Source: Haloglomus litoreum (lineage in GTDB: Archaea; Halobacteriota; Halobacteria; Halobacteriales; Haloarculaceae). Taken from it: a stretch of DNA of 64,000 bases. Below are positions 33,569-42,306 of this stretch, in pieces (position 1 is the first letter of the stretch; each line of letters begins with the position of its first letter). The notes under the pieces are model-generated. The model made no database searches, had not been told where the DNA came from, and worked only from the letters and a program-made list of their open reading frames with translations. The stretch lies in NCBI RefSeq assembly GCF_029338515.1, contig NZ_CP119988.1:558001-622000 (forward strand), given 5' to 3'. Position numbers and translations under genes: made by a program.

Positions 33569-34186
33569 TCAGTCGGCTTCGACGAACCGCTCCGGGACGT
33601 GGTCCTGGAGGTCCGGCGGGAGTCGCGGGACGAGGTGGTCCGCGAGCCGGGCCCACAGCGCGGCCAGTCGGCGCCGGAGCGCGACGTAGGCCGTCGAGAC
33701 GGCCAGGACGCCGCCGACGACCGGGAGCGTCCCGTCGACCAGCAGCACCGTCGGGACGGCCGCCACGGTGGCGACGAGGAGGTCCTCGGGCGCGCCGTCG
33801 TAGCGGACCCAGCGCCGGGGGGCGAGCCACCGGCCGTGGTAGTGGCTGTAGACGGCTCGCTCGGAGCCGGCCTCCCACGGCCGGAGTTCGAGGCCGCCGC
33901 CGAACGCGTCCATGGTCGCGTGGAGCGCGGCGCCACCCAGGAACGCGGCCGCGGCAACCGTCGCCATCGACGGGGCCATCACGGCGAGCACAAGCGCCAG
34001 GAGCGCCGTCCCGGCGGCGTACACCGGGAAGTGGAGGGTCCGCCGGTGGCCGGCGTAGATGTCCAGGTCGGGGACCAGGCCGCCCAGCCCCGCCGCGGCG
34101 GCGGCCGTGGGGGCGTGCTCGGGCGCGACGAGGGCCGTCAGGCTCGCGACCCCCGCGGCGACCAGCACGTGTGTGGTGGCCATCAT
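33569..34186 (-). CDS. YdjM-type membrane-bound metal-dependent hydrolase (DUF457)
   Basis: The 205-aa protein starts MMATTHVLVAAGVASLTALV, with conserved His near the N-terminus, GGLVPDLDIYAGHRRTLHFPVY (the His/Asp metal motif of DUF457), ALHATMDAFGGGLELRPW and four hydrophobic segments. Family members are predicted inner-membrane metal-dependent hydrolases (E. coli YdjM); the substrate is not known. The next ATG (MATTH) is an equally possible start. It is divergent from the DUF2238-like gene, with about 100 bp between. Confidence 0.85.
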   Translation of the reverse strand: MMATTHVLVAAGVASLTALVAPEHAPTAAAAAGLGGLVPDLDIYAGHRRTLHFPVYAAGTALLALVLAVMAPSMATVAAAAFLGGAALHATMDAFGGGLELRPWEAGSERAVYSHYHGRWLAPRRWVRYDGAPEDLLVATVAAVPTVLLVDGTLPVVGGVLAVSTAYVALRRRLAALWARLADHLVPRLPPDLQDHVPERFVEAD

Positions 34187-34284
34187 CGACCACGCTTGGT
34201 GGCGCCGTGATTTACACGTGTCGTGCGACGCCGACCCACACCGGGCGCCGGGCAGTTAAGTCACTCCCCGGGCTATCGACCGGC

Positions 34285-34926
34285 GTGCGTCGAACGGCCC
34301 TCCTTCCGAACTCCCGGCAGGCGAGCCGGGGGCTCCAGGTCGCCATCGTCGCCGTCCTCCTGGTGGGACTAGCGACGCGGAACCTCAGCGTCGTGGTGAA
34401 CGCGGCGCTCTCGCTGGCGGTCACCGTCCTCCCCGCGGTGCTGGCTCGCGACCACGACCTCCACCTCGACTCCTGGCTGGTGTTCGTCCTGACGCTCGCG
34501 CTGTTCCTGCACAGCCTCGGGATGCTCGGACTGTACGACGGCGTCTGGTGGTACGACCACGCCACCCACACGCTTTCGGCCATGCTGGTGGCCGGTGTCG
34601 GCTACGCGACCGTCCGGGCGCTGGACCGCCACTCCGACGCCGTCCACTTCCCGCCGCGGTTCCTCGCCGTCTTCATCGTGCTGTTCACGCTCGCGGCGGG
34701 CGTCCTGTGGGAGGTCATGGAGTTCATGGCCCGCGAGGTCGCCGAGGCGCTCGCGCTGGACCCCGTACTCGTCCAGTACGGCCTCGGGGACAGCCTCGTC
34801 GACCTCGTCTTCGACACGGTGGGCGCGCTGGTGGTGGCGCTGTTCGGGACCCACCGGTTCGAGTCACTCGCCGACCGGGTGGTCGAGTGGCTGGAACGGC
34901 GCCGCGGCGGCCATCGCGACGGCTGA
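34285..34926 (+). CDS. DUF2238-like membrane protein
   Basis: The 213-aa protein has six helices and the pattern DGVWWYDHATHTLSAMLVAG, GVLWEVMEFMAREVAEAL and GLGDSLVDLVFDTVGALVVA, like the YjdF/DUF2238 inner-membrane family; the conserved His, Glu and Asp residues in the membrane suggest metal or proton handling. The GTG start follows a gttaagtcac box at about -27. The frame is open upstream for several hundred bases but without similar composition. Confidence 0.8.
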   Translation: MRRTALLPNSRQASRGLQVAIVAVLLVGLATRNLSVVVNAALSLAVTVLPAVLARDHDLHLDSWLVFVLTLALFLHSLGMLGLYDGVWWYDHATHTLSAMLVAGVGYATVRALDRHSDAVHFPPRFLAVFIVLFTLAAGVLWEVMEFMAREVAEALALDPVLVQYGLGDSLVDLVFDTVGALVVALFGTHRFESLADRVVEWLERRRGGHRDG

Positions 34927-35029
34927 GTGGGGCCGTCCGGCCCGGGGGCGAGGCTCCACCGGAGAACGCGGCGGTCGGGCGTCACGCCCGGACCGAACGT
35001 CTAAACGCCGTCGCGGACTACCGGCGTGC

Positions 35030-36016
35030 GTGAACCGCGAGCAGGTCGCGAGCGGGCTGCTGGCCCTCCTGGCGGTGCTGGCGCTGGGCGGCGTCGCCGC
35101 CACCCTGAACCCGCCGACCGGTGGTTCGGGGGGCGGCTCCGGCAGCGGTGAGGGGGCCGGTATCGGGTCGGACTCGTCGTTCAGGCCCGGCGGCGGGTTC
35201 GAGCCGGTCGACCCGCCGGAGCTGAACCTGCCGGAGTGGCTCGGCCCGCTCGTCGCGCTCGTCGTCCTGCTCCTCACGGCCTACGGCTGCTACGAGCTGT
35301 ACCGCGAGTACGGTCCCCGCCAGCTGCTCGGGGGTGCGGCTGCGGTCGCCGCGGCCGCGCTGGCCCTCTATGCCCTCCTGTCGCTCCTCGATGGGGCCGG
35401 CAGCCCCGACCGCGGCAGTGCCCTCCCATCCGAGCGGCTCTCCCCGTCCGGGGGTGGTGCGAGCGCGGGCGAGACGGTCACGCGGGCGGTCGACCCGCCG
35501 ACGGCGCTGCTGGTGGTGCTCGGGCTCGCCCTCATCGGGGCGGTCGTGGTGATCGTCCGGGCGAGCGGTGACGAGGAGGTCGAACTCGAGACCCCCGCGT
35601 CCACCGAGGACCCGCCCGAGACGGACGTGAGCGCCGTGGCGGACGCGGCCGGCCGGGCGGCCGACCGCATCGAGGCGGACGCCGACCTGGAGAACGCCGT
35701 CTTCCGCGCCTGGCGCGAGATGACCGCCGACCTCCCCGTCGACAGCCCCGACACGAGCACGCCGGCCGAGTTCGCCGACGCCGCGGTCGCTGCCGGGATG
35801 GACCGGACGGACGTGGCCGAGCTGACCCGCCTCTTCGAGGAGGTCCGCTACGGCGACCGGCCGGCGACCGACGAGCGCGCCGCGAACGCGACCGCCGCGC
35901 TCCGCCGCATCGAGCGGTCGTACGGCGACGAACCGGTCGACGGGCCGGCAGGTGCGGCCGGCGGCGGATCGATCGACGAGTGGGTCGACGACCCCGGAAC
36001 GGAGGACGACGGATGA
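35030..36016 (+). CDS. DUF4129 domain membrane protein
   Basis: The 328-aa protein has an N-terminal helix, a Gly/Ser-rich outer loop, three more helices (LVALVVLLLTAYGCYELY, LLGGAAAVAAAALALYALLSLL, ALLVVLGLALIGAVVVIV) and a cytosolic C-terminal DUF4129 domain (VFRAWREMTADLPV, TPAEFADAAVAAGMDRTDVAELTRLFEEVRYG). In bacteria and archaea this domain accompanies DUF58 and transglutaminase proteins linked to MoxR ATPases. It is the first gene of a four-gene overlapping operon; the TGA is inside ATGA of the next gene. A GTG start is used. Confidence 0.87.
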   Translation: MNREQVASGLLALLAVLALGGVAATLNPPTGGSGGGSGSGEGAGIGSDSSFRPGGGFEPVDPPELNLPEWLGPLVALVVLLLTAYGCYELYREYGPRQLLGGAAAVAAAALALYALLSLLDGAGSPDRGSALPSERLSPSGGGASAGETVTRAVDPPTALLVVLGLALIGAVVVIVRASGDEEVELETPASTEDPPETDVSAVADAAGRAADRIEADADLENAVFRAWREMTADLPVDSPDTSTPAEFADAAVAAGMDRTDVAELTRLFEEVRYGDRPATDERAANATAALRRIERSYGDEPVDGPAGAAGGGSIDEWVDDPGTEDDG

Positions 36017-36723
36017 ACGTCCGCGACGCCCTCGCGGCCGTCGGCGCCGTCGCGGTCCTCGGTGGCGTGGCCGTGCTGGTGGAGCCGTCGCTCGCGAACC
36101 TGGTCGGCATCCGGTCCGACCGCGCTCTGGTGACCGCACTGGCCCTGGTCGCGGCGGTCCAGGGGCTGTTCGCGGTCCTCGCCCGGGTGCGCAGCGAGGG
36201 TCGGGCGGCCGACCCGCCTGACGCCGAGCGCCGGTTCCGTGCGGCCGTCCCGGGCGACGAGTTCGACAGGCTGCTGGCCGATCTCCCGGACCTGCGGGTC
36301 AAGCGGCGCAACGAGGAGCGCGCGGCGGTCCGCGAGCGGCTCGAGGCGCTCGCCGTCGAGGTGCTCGTCGCCCGCGGGCTGGACGAGGCGACCGCCCGCG
36401 ACCACCTCGAAGCCGGCACATGGACCGCCGACGAGCGCGCGTCGAGTTTCTTCGTCCCGGCGGCGGAGCGGGATCTGTCGGTCGAGGCACGGCTCAGGGA
36501 CGCGTTCGGCTCGGACCTGGCGTTCTCCCGCCGGGCGCGCCGTGTCGTCGCCGCCATCGCGGCCCACGCCGAACGCGAGGTGCCGCCGCCCGGGGCCGGG
36601 GCTCGCGAGGCCCCGGGCGCGTCCGGCGACGGTCCCCCTGGGGGGAGGGGGACGGCCGGCACCACCACGAACGCCGACCGTGTCGACCGCGCCGCCGCCG
36701 ACGGGGGTGGCGGAGGTGAGTAG
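36013..36723 (+). CDS. DUF7269-like membrane protein
   Basis: The 236-aa protein has two N-terminal helices (VGAVAVLGGVAVLV and VTALALVAAVQGLFAVLA) and a soluble helical domain with FDRLLADLPDLRVKRRNEER and an Arg-rich AFGSDLAFSRRARRVVAAI, ending in a disordered Gly-rich tail. Haloarchaeal genes in this position between DUF4129 and DUF58 genes carry the DUF7269 label (from memory). It starts within the stop of the upstream gene and overlaps the next by 8 nt. The cytosolic domain probably contacts its operon partners. Confidence 0.78.
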   Translation: MNVRDALAAVGAVAVLGGVAVLVEPSLANLVGIRSDRALVTALALVAAVQGLFAVLARVRSEGRAADPPDAERRFRAAVPGDEFDRLLADLPDLRVKRRNEERAAVRERLEALAVEVLVARGLDEATARDHLEAGTWTADERASSFFVPAAERDLSVEARLRDAFGSDLAFSRRARRVVAAIAAHAEREVPPPGAGAREAPGASGDGPPGGRGTAGTTTNADRVDRAAADGGGGGE

Positions 36724-38182
36724 CGGGACCGGTGGCCCGCATCTGGGTGACCCCCGCGACCCGGGGAACCGGGCGACGCCGGGCGGGAGCATCGAGCGGG
36801 CGACCCTGCGGTGGCGTGGCGTGACGGCGTTCGCGCTGCTGGCGGGCGCGCTCGGGGTGTTGCTGTCGCGGCCGTCGCTGCTCCTCGCGGGCGCGGCCGG
36901 CGTCCTGTTCGGCGGGGCCGCGCGCGCCGCCGGGCCACCGACGGCGGCGGTCGCCGTCGAGCGCGAGGTCGCGCGGGAGCGGGCCGACCCCGACGAGTCC
37001 GTCCGCGTCACCGTCACCGTCGCGAACGTCGGCGACGCGCTGCTCCCCGACGTGCGGGTCGTGGACGGGGTCCCCGGCGCGCTGACGGTCGCCGAGGGGA
37101 CGCCCCGCCACGCCACCGCGCTCCGACCGGGCAAGCGGGCGACGTTCTCGTACGAGGTCCGGGCCAGCCGCGGCCGGCACCGCTTCACCCCGGCGACGGT
37201 CCTCCTGCGGGGGTTCTCGGGGGCGGTCGAGCGGGAGGTGGCGGTGCCCGCGGACCCGCCGGGCACCACGGCCCGTGACGATCCCGCCGCCGCCGACATC
37301 GAGGTCGCCGACGATTCCGACGACGCCGCCGACACCGGGGCCGACGACGATACCGACGGCGACGGGAACCCGGCGGCCAACACCGGGACGCTCGTCTGCG
37401 TGCCGCGGCTCGACGAGGGGGGCTCGGTCCCGCTCCGCCCGCAGACGACCGGCTTCAGCGGCCGCGTCACGACCGATCTCGGGGGGTCCGGCGCGGAGTT
37501 CCACTCCGTCCGCGAGTACCGCCCCGGCGACCCGCTCTCCCGGGTCGACTGGGCGCGGGTCGCCCGGACGGGCGAATTCGCGACCCGTCAGTTCCGCGAG
37601 GAGCGGGCCGCGACGGTCGTCTGCCTGCTGGACACGCGCGAATCGGCGTACCAGGCGCCCGCCCCCGGCGCACCGACGGCCCTCGAGCGGAGCGTGGCCG
37701 CCGCGGGGACGGCGTTCACCGCGCTGCTGGACGCCGGCGACCGGGCCGGCATCGCGGCCTGGGGGCCGACACCGTGCTGGCTCGGCCCCGGAACGGGCAG
37801 CGAACACCGGGCCCGGGCCCGTGACCTGCTCGGCACGCATCCGGCGTTCGATCCGATGCCGCCGGACGGGACCTTCCTCCCGAGCATCGCCCGCCGCCGG
37901 GTGGAGCGACGGCTCCCGGCGGACGCCCAGGTGCTGCTGTTCAGCCCACTGGTCGACGACCGGCTCGTCGACCTCGCCCGGCGGCTGGACGCCTACGGCC
38001 ATCGCGTGACGGTCGTGAGTCCCGACCCGACCGCGGGGGACACGGCAGGCCGGACACTGGCCGCAATCGAGCGCGACCGGCGGCTCTCGACGCTACGCGG
38101 GGCCGGCCTCCGTGTCGTCGACTGGGGGGCGGAACCGCTCGCGGCCGCCCTCGTGCGGGCCGACCGGCGGTGGTCGGCGTGA
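36716..38182 (+). CDS. DUF58 domain protein
   Basis: The 488-aa protein has two N-terminal helices, a beta-sandwich-like segment (VRVTVTVANVGDALLPDVRVVDGVP), an acidic Asp-rich insert (about residues 195-220) and the DUF58 motif EFHSVREYRPGDPLSRVDW near residues 261-279. A vWA-like fold follows (TVVCLLDTRESAYQ; QVLLFSPLVDD). DUF58 proteins work with MoxR AAA+ ATPases, but none is in this window. GTG at 36716 overlaps the upstream stop; a GTG three codons earlier is possible. Confidence 0.9.
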   Translation: MSSGTGGPHLGDPRDPGNRATPGGSIERATLRWRGVTAFALLAGALGVLLSRPSLLLAGAAGVLFGGAARAAGPPTAAVAVEREVARERADPDESVRVTVTVANVGDALLPDVRVVDGVPGALTVAEGTPRHATALRPGKRATFSYEVRASRGRHRFTPATVLLRGFSGAVEREVAVPADPPGTTARDDPAAADIEVADDSDDAADTGADDDTDGDGNPAANTGTLVCVPRLDEGGSVPLRPQTTGFSGRVTTDLGGSGAEFHSVREYRPGDPLSRVDWARVARTGEFATRQFREERAATVVCLLDTRESAYQAPAPGAPTALERSVAAAGTAFTALLDAGDRAGIAAWGPTPCWLGPGTGSEHRARARDLLGTHPAFDPMPPDGTFLPSIARRRVERRLPADAQVLLFSPLVDDRLVDLARRLDAYGHRVTVVSPDPTAGDTAGRTLAAIERDRRLSTLRGAGLRVVDWGAEPLAAALVRADRRWSA

Positions 38183-38754
38183 GCGCCGACGCCGGGTCCG
38201 GGGTGGTGGCCGGCGACCCGAACGAGCGACCCGGGACGGGGGCCGACCGGGACGAGGGCGGGGACGACCGGTTCGACCCGCGCCCGCCGCGTGCGGCGCT
38301 GGCGGTGGTGCTGCTCCCGGGGGCCGTCTCAGCGCTCGCGCTGCTGGCGGGCGGCCCGGCGGCGCTCGCGGGTGCGCTCGGGCTCGGACTGCTCGCCGTC
38401 GGGACGCGGTCCGGTCGCCGGGACGCCGTCGGCGGCGGCGGCCTCGCGCTGCTGGCGGGGACGCTGCTGGCGGGCGCGTTCGGCGCCGACGCTGCTGCGC
38501 TGCTCGTCGCTGCGGGCGCCGGACTGGTGGCCTGGGACACTGCCGAGCACGCGGTCGGGCTGGGCGAGCAGCTCGGTCGCCGGGCGAGCGTGCTCCGCGT
38601 CGTCGCCATCCATGCGGCGGCGAGCGGCCTGCTCGCGGCGCTCGGTGCCGGCGTCGCCTACGCCGTCTTCCGGCTCGCCGGCGTCGGGTCGCCGCTCGCG
38701 CTCGTGCTGTTGCTGGCCGGCGCCGTGACCCTGCTGAGCGTCCTCCGTGGCTGA
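38179..38754 (+). CDS. DUF7519-like membrane protein
   Basis: The 191-aa protein has a 35-residue acidic N-terminus and five or six very hydrophobic Ala/Leu/Gly-rich helices, with WDTAEHAVGLGEQLGR between them (conserved in proteins that end DUF58 operons and carry the DUF7519 label; from memory). GTG overlaps the DUF58 stop (GTGA). It is the last gene of the operon. Function unknown. Confidence 0.75.
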   Translation: MSADAGSGVVAGDPNERPGTGADRDEGGDDRFDPRPPRAALAVVLLPGAVSALALLAGGPAALAGALGLGLLAVGTRSGRRDAVGGGGLALLAGTLLAGAFGADAAALLVAAGAGLVAWDTAEHAVGLGEQLGRRASVLRVVAIHAAASGLLAALGAGVAYAVFRLAGVGSPLALVLLLAGAVTLLSVLRG

Positions 38755-38800
38755 CCGATAGACCGCAGGCTTATGCGGCAACGGCCCCTGCATTGGGGTA

Positions 38801-40570
38801 GTGCTGCCTTCGGGTATCGACCCGCTCTTGCTCGTGTACGTGCTGGCGTTCGGCGGCGCGGCGCTGGTCTGCTTCGGCAGTCTCGCGCTCGCCCGTGACA
38901 TCACGGACCCCGAGACACGGCGCGGGCTGGTCTGGCTGCTTGCGCTGAGCGGCGGCTGGGCCGCCACGCACGTCGGGTTCCTCCTGGCCCCGGCGAACGG
39001 GCTGAAGATGGCCTTCTACCTCGGCGGGCTGGTGGTCGGGCTGGCGACGGTCGGCCCCTGGCTCTACTTCTGCTCGGCGTACACCGGCCGGACCCTCCAC
39101 CGGGACCCCACCTACCGCCGGGTCGCCGTCGTCGCCTTCGTCGCCATCTCGCTCCTGAAGGTGACCAACCCGCTCCACGGCCTCTACGTCACCCCGATGC
39201 CGGCCGCGACACCGTTCCCGCATCTGGCGGTCGAACCCGGGGCGCTCCACTGGATCGTCGCGGGACTGGCCTACACCCTGACGGGGTTCGGCGGCTTCGC
39301 GCTGTTCGACCGGTTCCGCCGGGCTGGCGCCGACACGGGGCCGCTGTTCGCGCTGCTGGTCCTCGTCGGCCTCCCCATCGGGCTGGACCTGGTCGGCTAC
39401 GCCACCCCGTTCCTCATCGAGATCACCCACGAGCCGCTCGGGGTGGCCGTCTTCGCCGTCGGGGCGCTGGTCCTCTACACCGAACGGTTCACGGCGGTCC
39501 GCCTCACGAGCGACGTCGACGACCCCGTCATCGTGCTCGACGGGGACGACCACGTCCGCGACTACAACGAACAGGCTGTGGCCGCGTTCCCGGCGCTGGA
39601 GACGGGGAGCGGCCAGCCCCTCTCGAGTGTGGTGCCGGCGCTGGCGACCCCCCTCGACGTGGCCGACCGCGGCGGCGAGCCGGTCCCCGACGCCGACGCT
39701 GCGCCGGCCGACGATGCGGCAGCCGGCGACCCCGGCGCACCCGTCGACTCCGACCCGCCGGTGGTGCCCGTAGCCAGCGACGGCGAGACGCGGTACTACC
39801 GTCCGTCGACGACATCGGTCGAGCTGGGGGGCACCAGTCACGGGCGCCGCCTCGTCCTCGTTGACGTGTCCGAGACCGAGCGACAGCGGCGCGCCCTGGA
39901 GCGACAGAACGAGCGGCTCGACCGGTTCGCCAGCGCCGTGTCGCACGACCTCCGGAACCCGCTGAACGCCGCGAGCGCCCAGCTCGAGGTCGCCCGTGCG
40001 CAGCTCGACGGGGAGAACCGCCACCTCGACGCGGTCGCCGACGAGCAGGCGCGGATGGAGCGGATGATCGCCGACCTCCTGACGCTGGCCCGCGAGGGGC
40101 GCGATATCGGGGGGACCGAACCGGTCTCGCTCGCGGCGCTCGCCCAGGACTGCTGGTCACGGGTCGAGCCCGGCGAGCGCGACGCCACGCTCGAGGTCGG
40201 CTCGGATCTCCGGTTCGAGGCCGATCCCGACCGGCTGACGCAGGTGCTGGAGAACCTCTTCCGGAATGCGGTGGAGCACGGCTCCACGGAGTCCGATGCG
40301 GCCGCCTCCGACGAGCACGCCGGCGTGACGGTCCGCGTCGGCGCGCTCGCGGATGGCGACGGGTTCTACGTTGCCGACGACGGTCCCGGGATCTCGGCTG
40401 ACCGCCGCGACCGGGTCTTCGAGACCGGCCACACCACTGCCGACGGTGGGACCGGGTTCGGACTGGCCATCGTCGAGGAGATCGTCACGGCTCACGGCTG
40501 GGAGGTGCGTGCCGTCGAGAGCGAGCGCGGCGGGGCCCGCTTCGAGATCCGTGGCGTCGACCCGGTCTGA
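38801..40570 (+). CDS. Sensor histidine kinase with N-terminal 7TM domain
   Basis: The 589-aa protein has seven N-terminal helices (about residues 8-230, histidine-kinase 7TM type), a PAS-like segment starting VDDPVIVLDGDDHVRDYNEQ, HisKA box FASAVSHDLRNPLNAA with His382, and HATPase motifs NLFRNAVEHG, DDGPGIS and GTGFGLAIVEE. It is membrane-bound with cytosolic catalysis. The GTG start is leaderless: cttatgc lies 25-32 nt before it. It follows the DUF58 operon by 46 bp but has its own promoter. No partner response regulator is adjacent; haloarchaea often use stand-alone kinases. Confidence 0.92.
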   Translation: MLPSGIDPLLLVYVLAFGGAALVCFGSLALARDITDPETRRGLVWLLALSGGWAATHVGFLLAPANGLKMAFYLGGLVVGLATVGPWLYFCSAYTGRTLHRDPTYRRVAVVAFVAISLLKVTNPLHGLYVTPMPAATPFPHLAVEPGALHWIVAGLAYTLTGFGGFALFDRFRRAGADTGPLFALLVLVGLPIGLDLVGYATPFLIEITHEPLGVAVFAVGALVLYTERFTAVRLTSDVDDPVIVLDGDDHVRDYNEQAVAAFPALETGSGQPLSSVVPALATPLDVADRGGEPVPDADAAPADDAAAGDPGAPVDSDPPVVPVASDGETRYYRPSTTSVELGGTSHGRRLVLVDVSETERQRRALERQNERLDRFASAVSHDLRNPLNAASAQLEVARAQLDGENRHLDAVADEQARMERMIADLLTLAREGRDIGGTEPVSLAALAQDCWSRVEPGERDATLEVGSDLRFEADPDRLTQVLENLFRNAVEHGSTESDAAASDEHAGVTVRVGALADGDGFYVADDGPGISADRRDRVFETGHTTADGGTGFGLAIVEEIVTAHGWEVRAVESERGGARFEIRGVDPV

Positions 40571-40708
40571 GGCCGTCCGTCGGTAGAGCGTCCCGTGGCT
40601 TCCTCCCTGCTCGTCCAGTGACGCCGGTCGAACCAGTCGACACAGCCATCGCCTGCAGCTCACGGGTCGGTCCGCGGATTCAAACCCGGGGACGCCCTAT
40701 CCCCGTCC

Positions 40709-41236
40709 ATGTACGCGGTCGTCGGGTGTTCGAACTGCGAGGCGCTGTGGGTCGTGGAGGGGCGGCCCGACACCACGTCCTGCCCGCGTTGCGAGACACG
40801 ACACCGGCACAAGAAGCTCAAGAAGTTCGTCACCTGCGACACCGCCGAGGCCGCGAAGGACGCGCGGTCGCGGCTGCTCGCGAAGCGCGGCGGGTTCGCC
40901 GACGCCGCCCGCGACCTCGACTCGTTCGAGCGCCTCGGCGAGACGGCGATGGAGTCGGGGATGAGCGACGAGGCGTTCCTCGCGGCGTCCGGGCTGGACC
41001 CCGACGAGGTGGAGGCGGCGGGCGAGCGCGCCGAGTCGGGCCGGGAGCGGAGTCTCTCGCGGGAGGAAGCCGTCCGGACGGCGCTCCGGGAGCTGGACGC
41101 GCCCGACGGGACGGCAGTCCGGGAGTTCGCCGCCGACCACGGTGTCCCGGCCGACTACGTGGACCGTCTCCTCGGGAAACTCGAACGGGCGGGCGAGGTG
41201 ACCCGGACGAGCGACGGGGGGTACCGCCTGCTGTGA
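40709..41236 (+). CDS. DUF5817 zinc-ribbon and winged-helix protein
   Basis: The 175-aa protein begins MYAVVGCSNCEALWVVEGRP, with a zinc ribbon (CSNC and CPRC), then RHRHKKLKKFVTCDTAEAAKDARSRLLAKR, and ends with a winged-helix-like part (VREFAADHGVPADYVDRLLGKLERAGEV). This matches the haloarchaeal DUF5817 family. The combination suggests nucleic-acid binding. It overlaps the next gene by 4 nt (GTGA). Confidence 0.85.
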   Translation: MYAVVGCSNCEALWVVEGRPDTTSCPRCETRHRHKKLKKFVTCDTAEAAKDARSRLLAKRGGFADAARDLDSFERLGETAMESGMSDEAFLAASGLDPDEVEAAGERAESGRERSLSREEAVRTALRELDAPDGTAVREFAADHGVPADYVDRLLGKLERAGEVTRTSDGGYRLL

Positions 41237-41697
41237 GCCGGGACGACCCGCCGGAGGACGATGCGTCGGAGTACGACGACCTCGGTCCGAACGGCGGCCT
41301 CGGGGGCGCCGGTGACGACCTCGCCCCGGCGGGCCTGGAGGCGGTCTCGCTCGCCGACCTCGACCCCGGGCCGCTCGTGACGGGCGCGTTCGTCGGCCTC
41401 GCGGGCCTGCTGTTCCTGCTCCAGCCGGTGGTGCCGTTCGTCGAGCTGGGTGCGCTGCGAGTCCGCCCGGTCGCGCTCTCGGCGCTCGCGCTGGCGGTCG
41501 GGCTCTGGGTCGGCGCGGCGGTCTACCTCCGCCGCGGGAAGCGGCTGGTCGGCGGTGCCCACGGCGTCGGTGCGGTCGGGTGGTCCGGCATCGTTCTCGG
41601 GACCGCCGCGGGCAACGGGACCGTCCTGCTGGGGGCCATCGTCGTCCTCGTGGTCGGGATGGTCGCGCTGGCGGTGGAGTCACGCCGGTACACGTAG
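41233..41697 (+). CDS. Small four-helix membrane protein
   Basis: The 154-aa protein has an acidic N-terminus of about 50 residues and four helices (PLVTGAFVGLAGLLFLLQPV, RPVALSALALAVGLWVGAAV, GVGAVGWSGIVLGTAAGNG, TVLLGAIVVLVVGMVAL). It starts with GTG inside the DUF5817 stop codon, so the two are translated together. No known family. Confidence 0.7.
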   Translation: MSRDDPPEDDASEYDDLGPNGGLGGAGDDLAPAGLEAVSLADLDPGPLVTGAFVGLAGLLFLLQPVVPFVELGALRVRPVALSALALAVGLWVGAAVYLRRGKRLVGGAHGVGAVGWSGIVLGTAAGNGTVLLGAIVVLVVGMVALAVESRRYT

Positions 41698-41810
41698 TCT
41701 CTTCGAAGCAATTCTCATACGTCCTGGGTTCAGTATGTGACGGGATTATTACTTGAATATCTCACGCATAACTGTCAAGGTTCGCATACAGTCGATGGCC
41801 GGTCGACCGC

Positions 41811-42305
41811 TCAGCCCGTCCCGACGTGCCGGGCCAGCACGTCCCCCAGCGCCCGTCCGACGACACGCTCGCCCACCTCGTCCAGCGGTACCCACTCGTG
41901 GGCGGTGATCTCCTCGATCTCGACGGGGTTGGCGTCGGTGTCCACCGGCCGGCGGTTGCGCTCCTCGCAGCGGAGGACTGTCGTCAGGTTGCGCTGGACG
42001 CCGTCCGGACGGTCGAGGAAGTACGAGTAGCAGTCCAGCACCGCGACGGCGCGCACGTCCAGTCGCGTCTCCTCGCGGACCTCGCGCTCGGCGGCGGCGT
42101 GGACGGACTCGTCCGGTTCGACGCCGCCGCCCGGGAGCGACCAGTCGCCGTTCGACCACCGGATGCAGAGCGCCCGCCCGTCGCGGACGACGAGGCATTT
42201 CACCGTCGGCCGGACGCGACAGGCCTCGGGGTCCGGGTCGGTCAACGGCGCCTCCGGGGCCGCCGGATGGGTCTCCCAGGCAGCCGGGCCGTAGCGCTCG
42301 TACAT
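41811..42305 (-). CDS. Nudix hydrolase
   Basis: The 164-aa protein has an N-terminal segment MYERYGPAAWETHP, KCLVVRDGRALCIRWSNGDWSLPGGG and a complete Nudix box (G-VEPDE-S-AAEREVREET-RLDV pattern). These enzymes cleave nucleoside diphosphates linked to another moiety; the substrate is not evident. Its ATG lies one base after the hmgA stop codon, so it is in the hmgA operon. The pairing may be only historical, or may relate to prenyl/nucleotide-diphosphate metabolism. Confidence 0.9.
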   Translation of the reverse strand: MYERYGPAAWETHPAAPEAPLTDPDPEACRVRPTVKCLVVRDGRALCIRWSNGDWSLPGGGVEPDESVHAAAEREVREETRLDVRAVAVLDCYSYFLDRPDGVQRNLTTVLRCEERNRRPVDTDANPVEIEEITAHEWVPLDEVGERVVGRALGDVLARHVGTG

Positions 42306-42306
42306 C

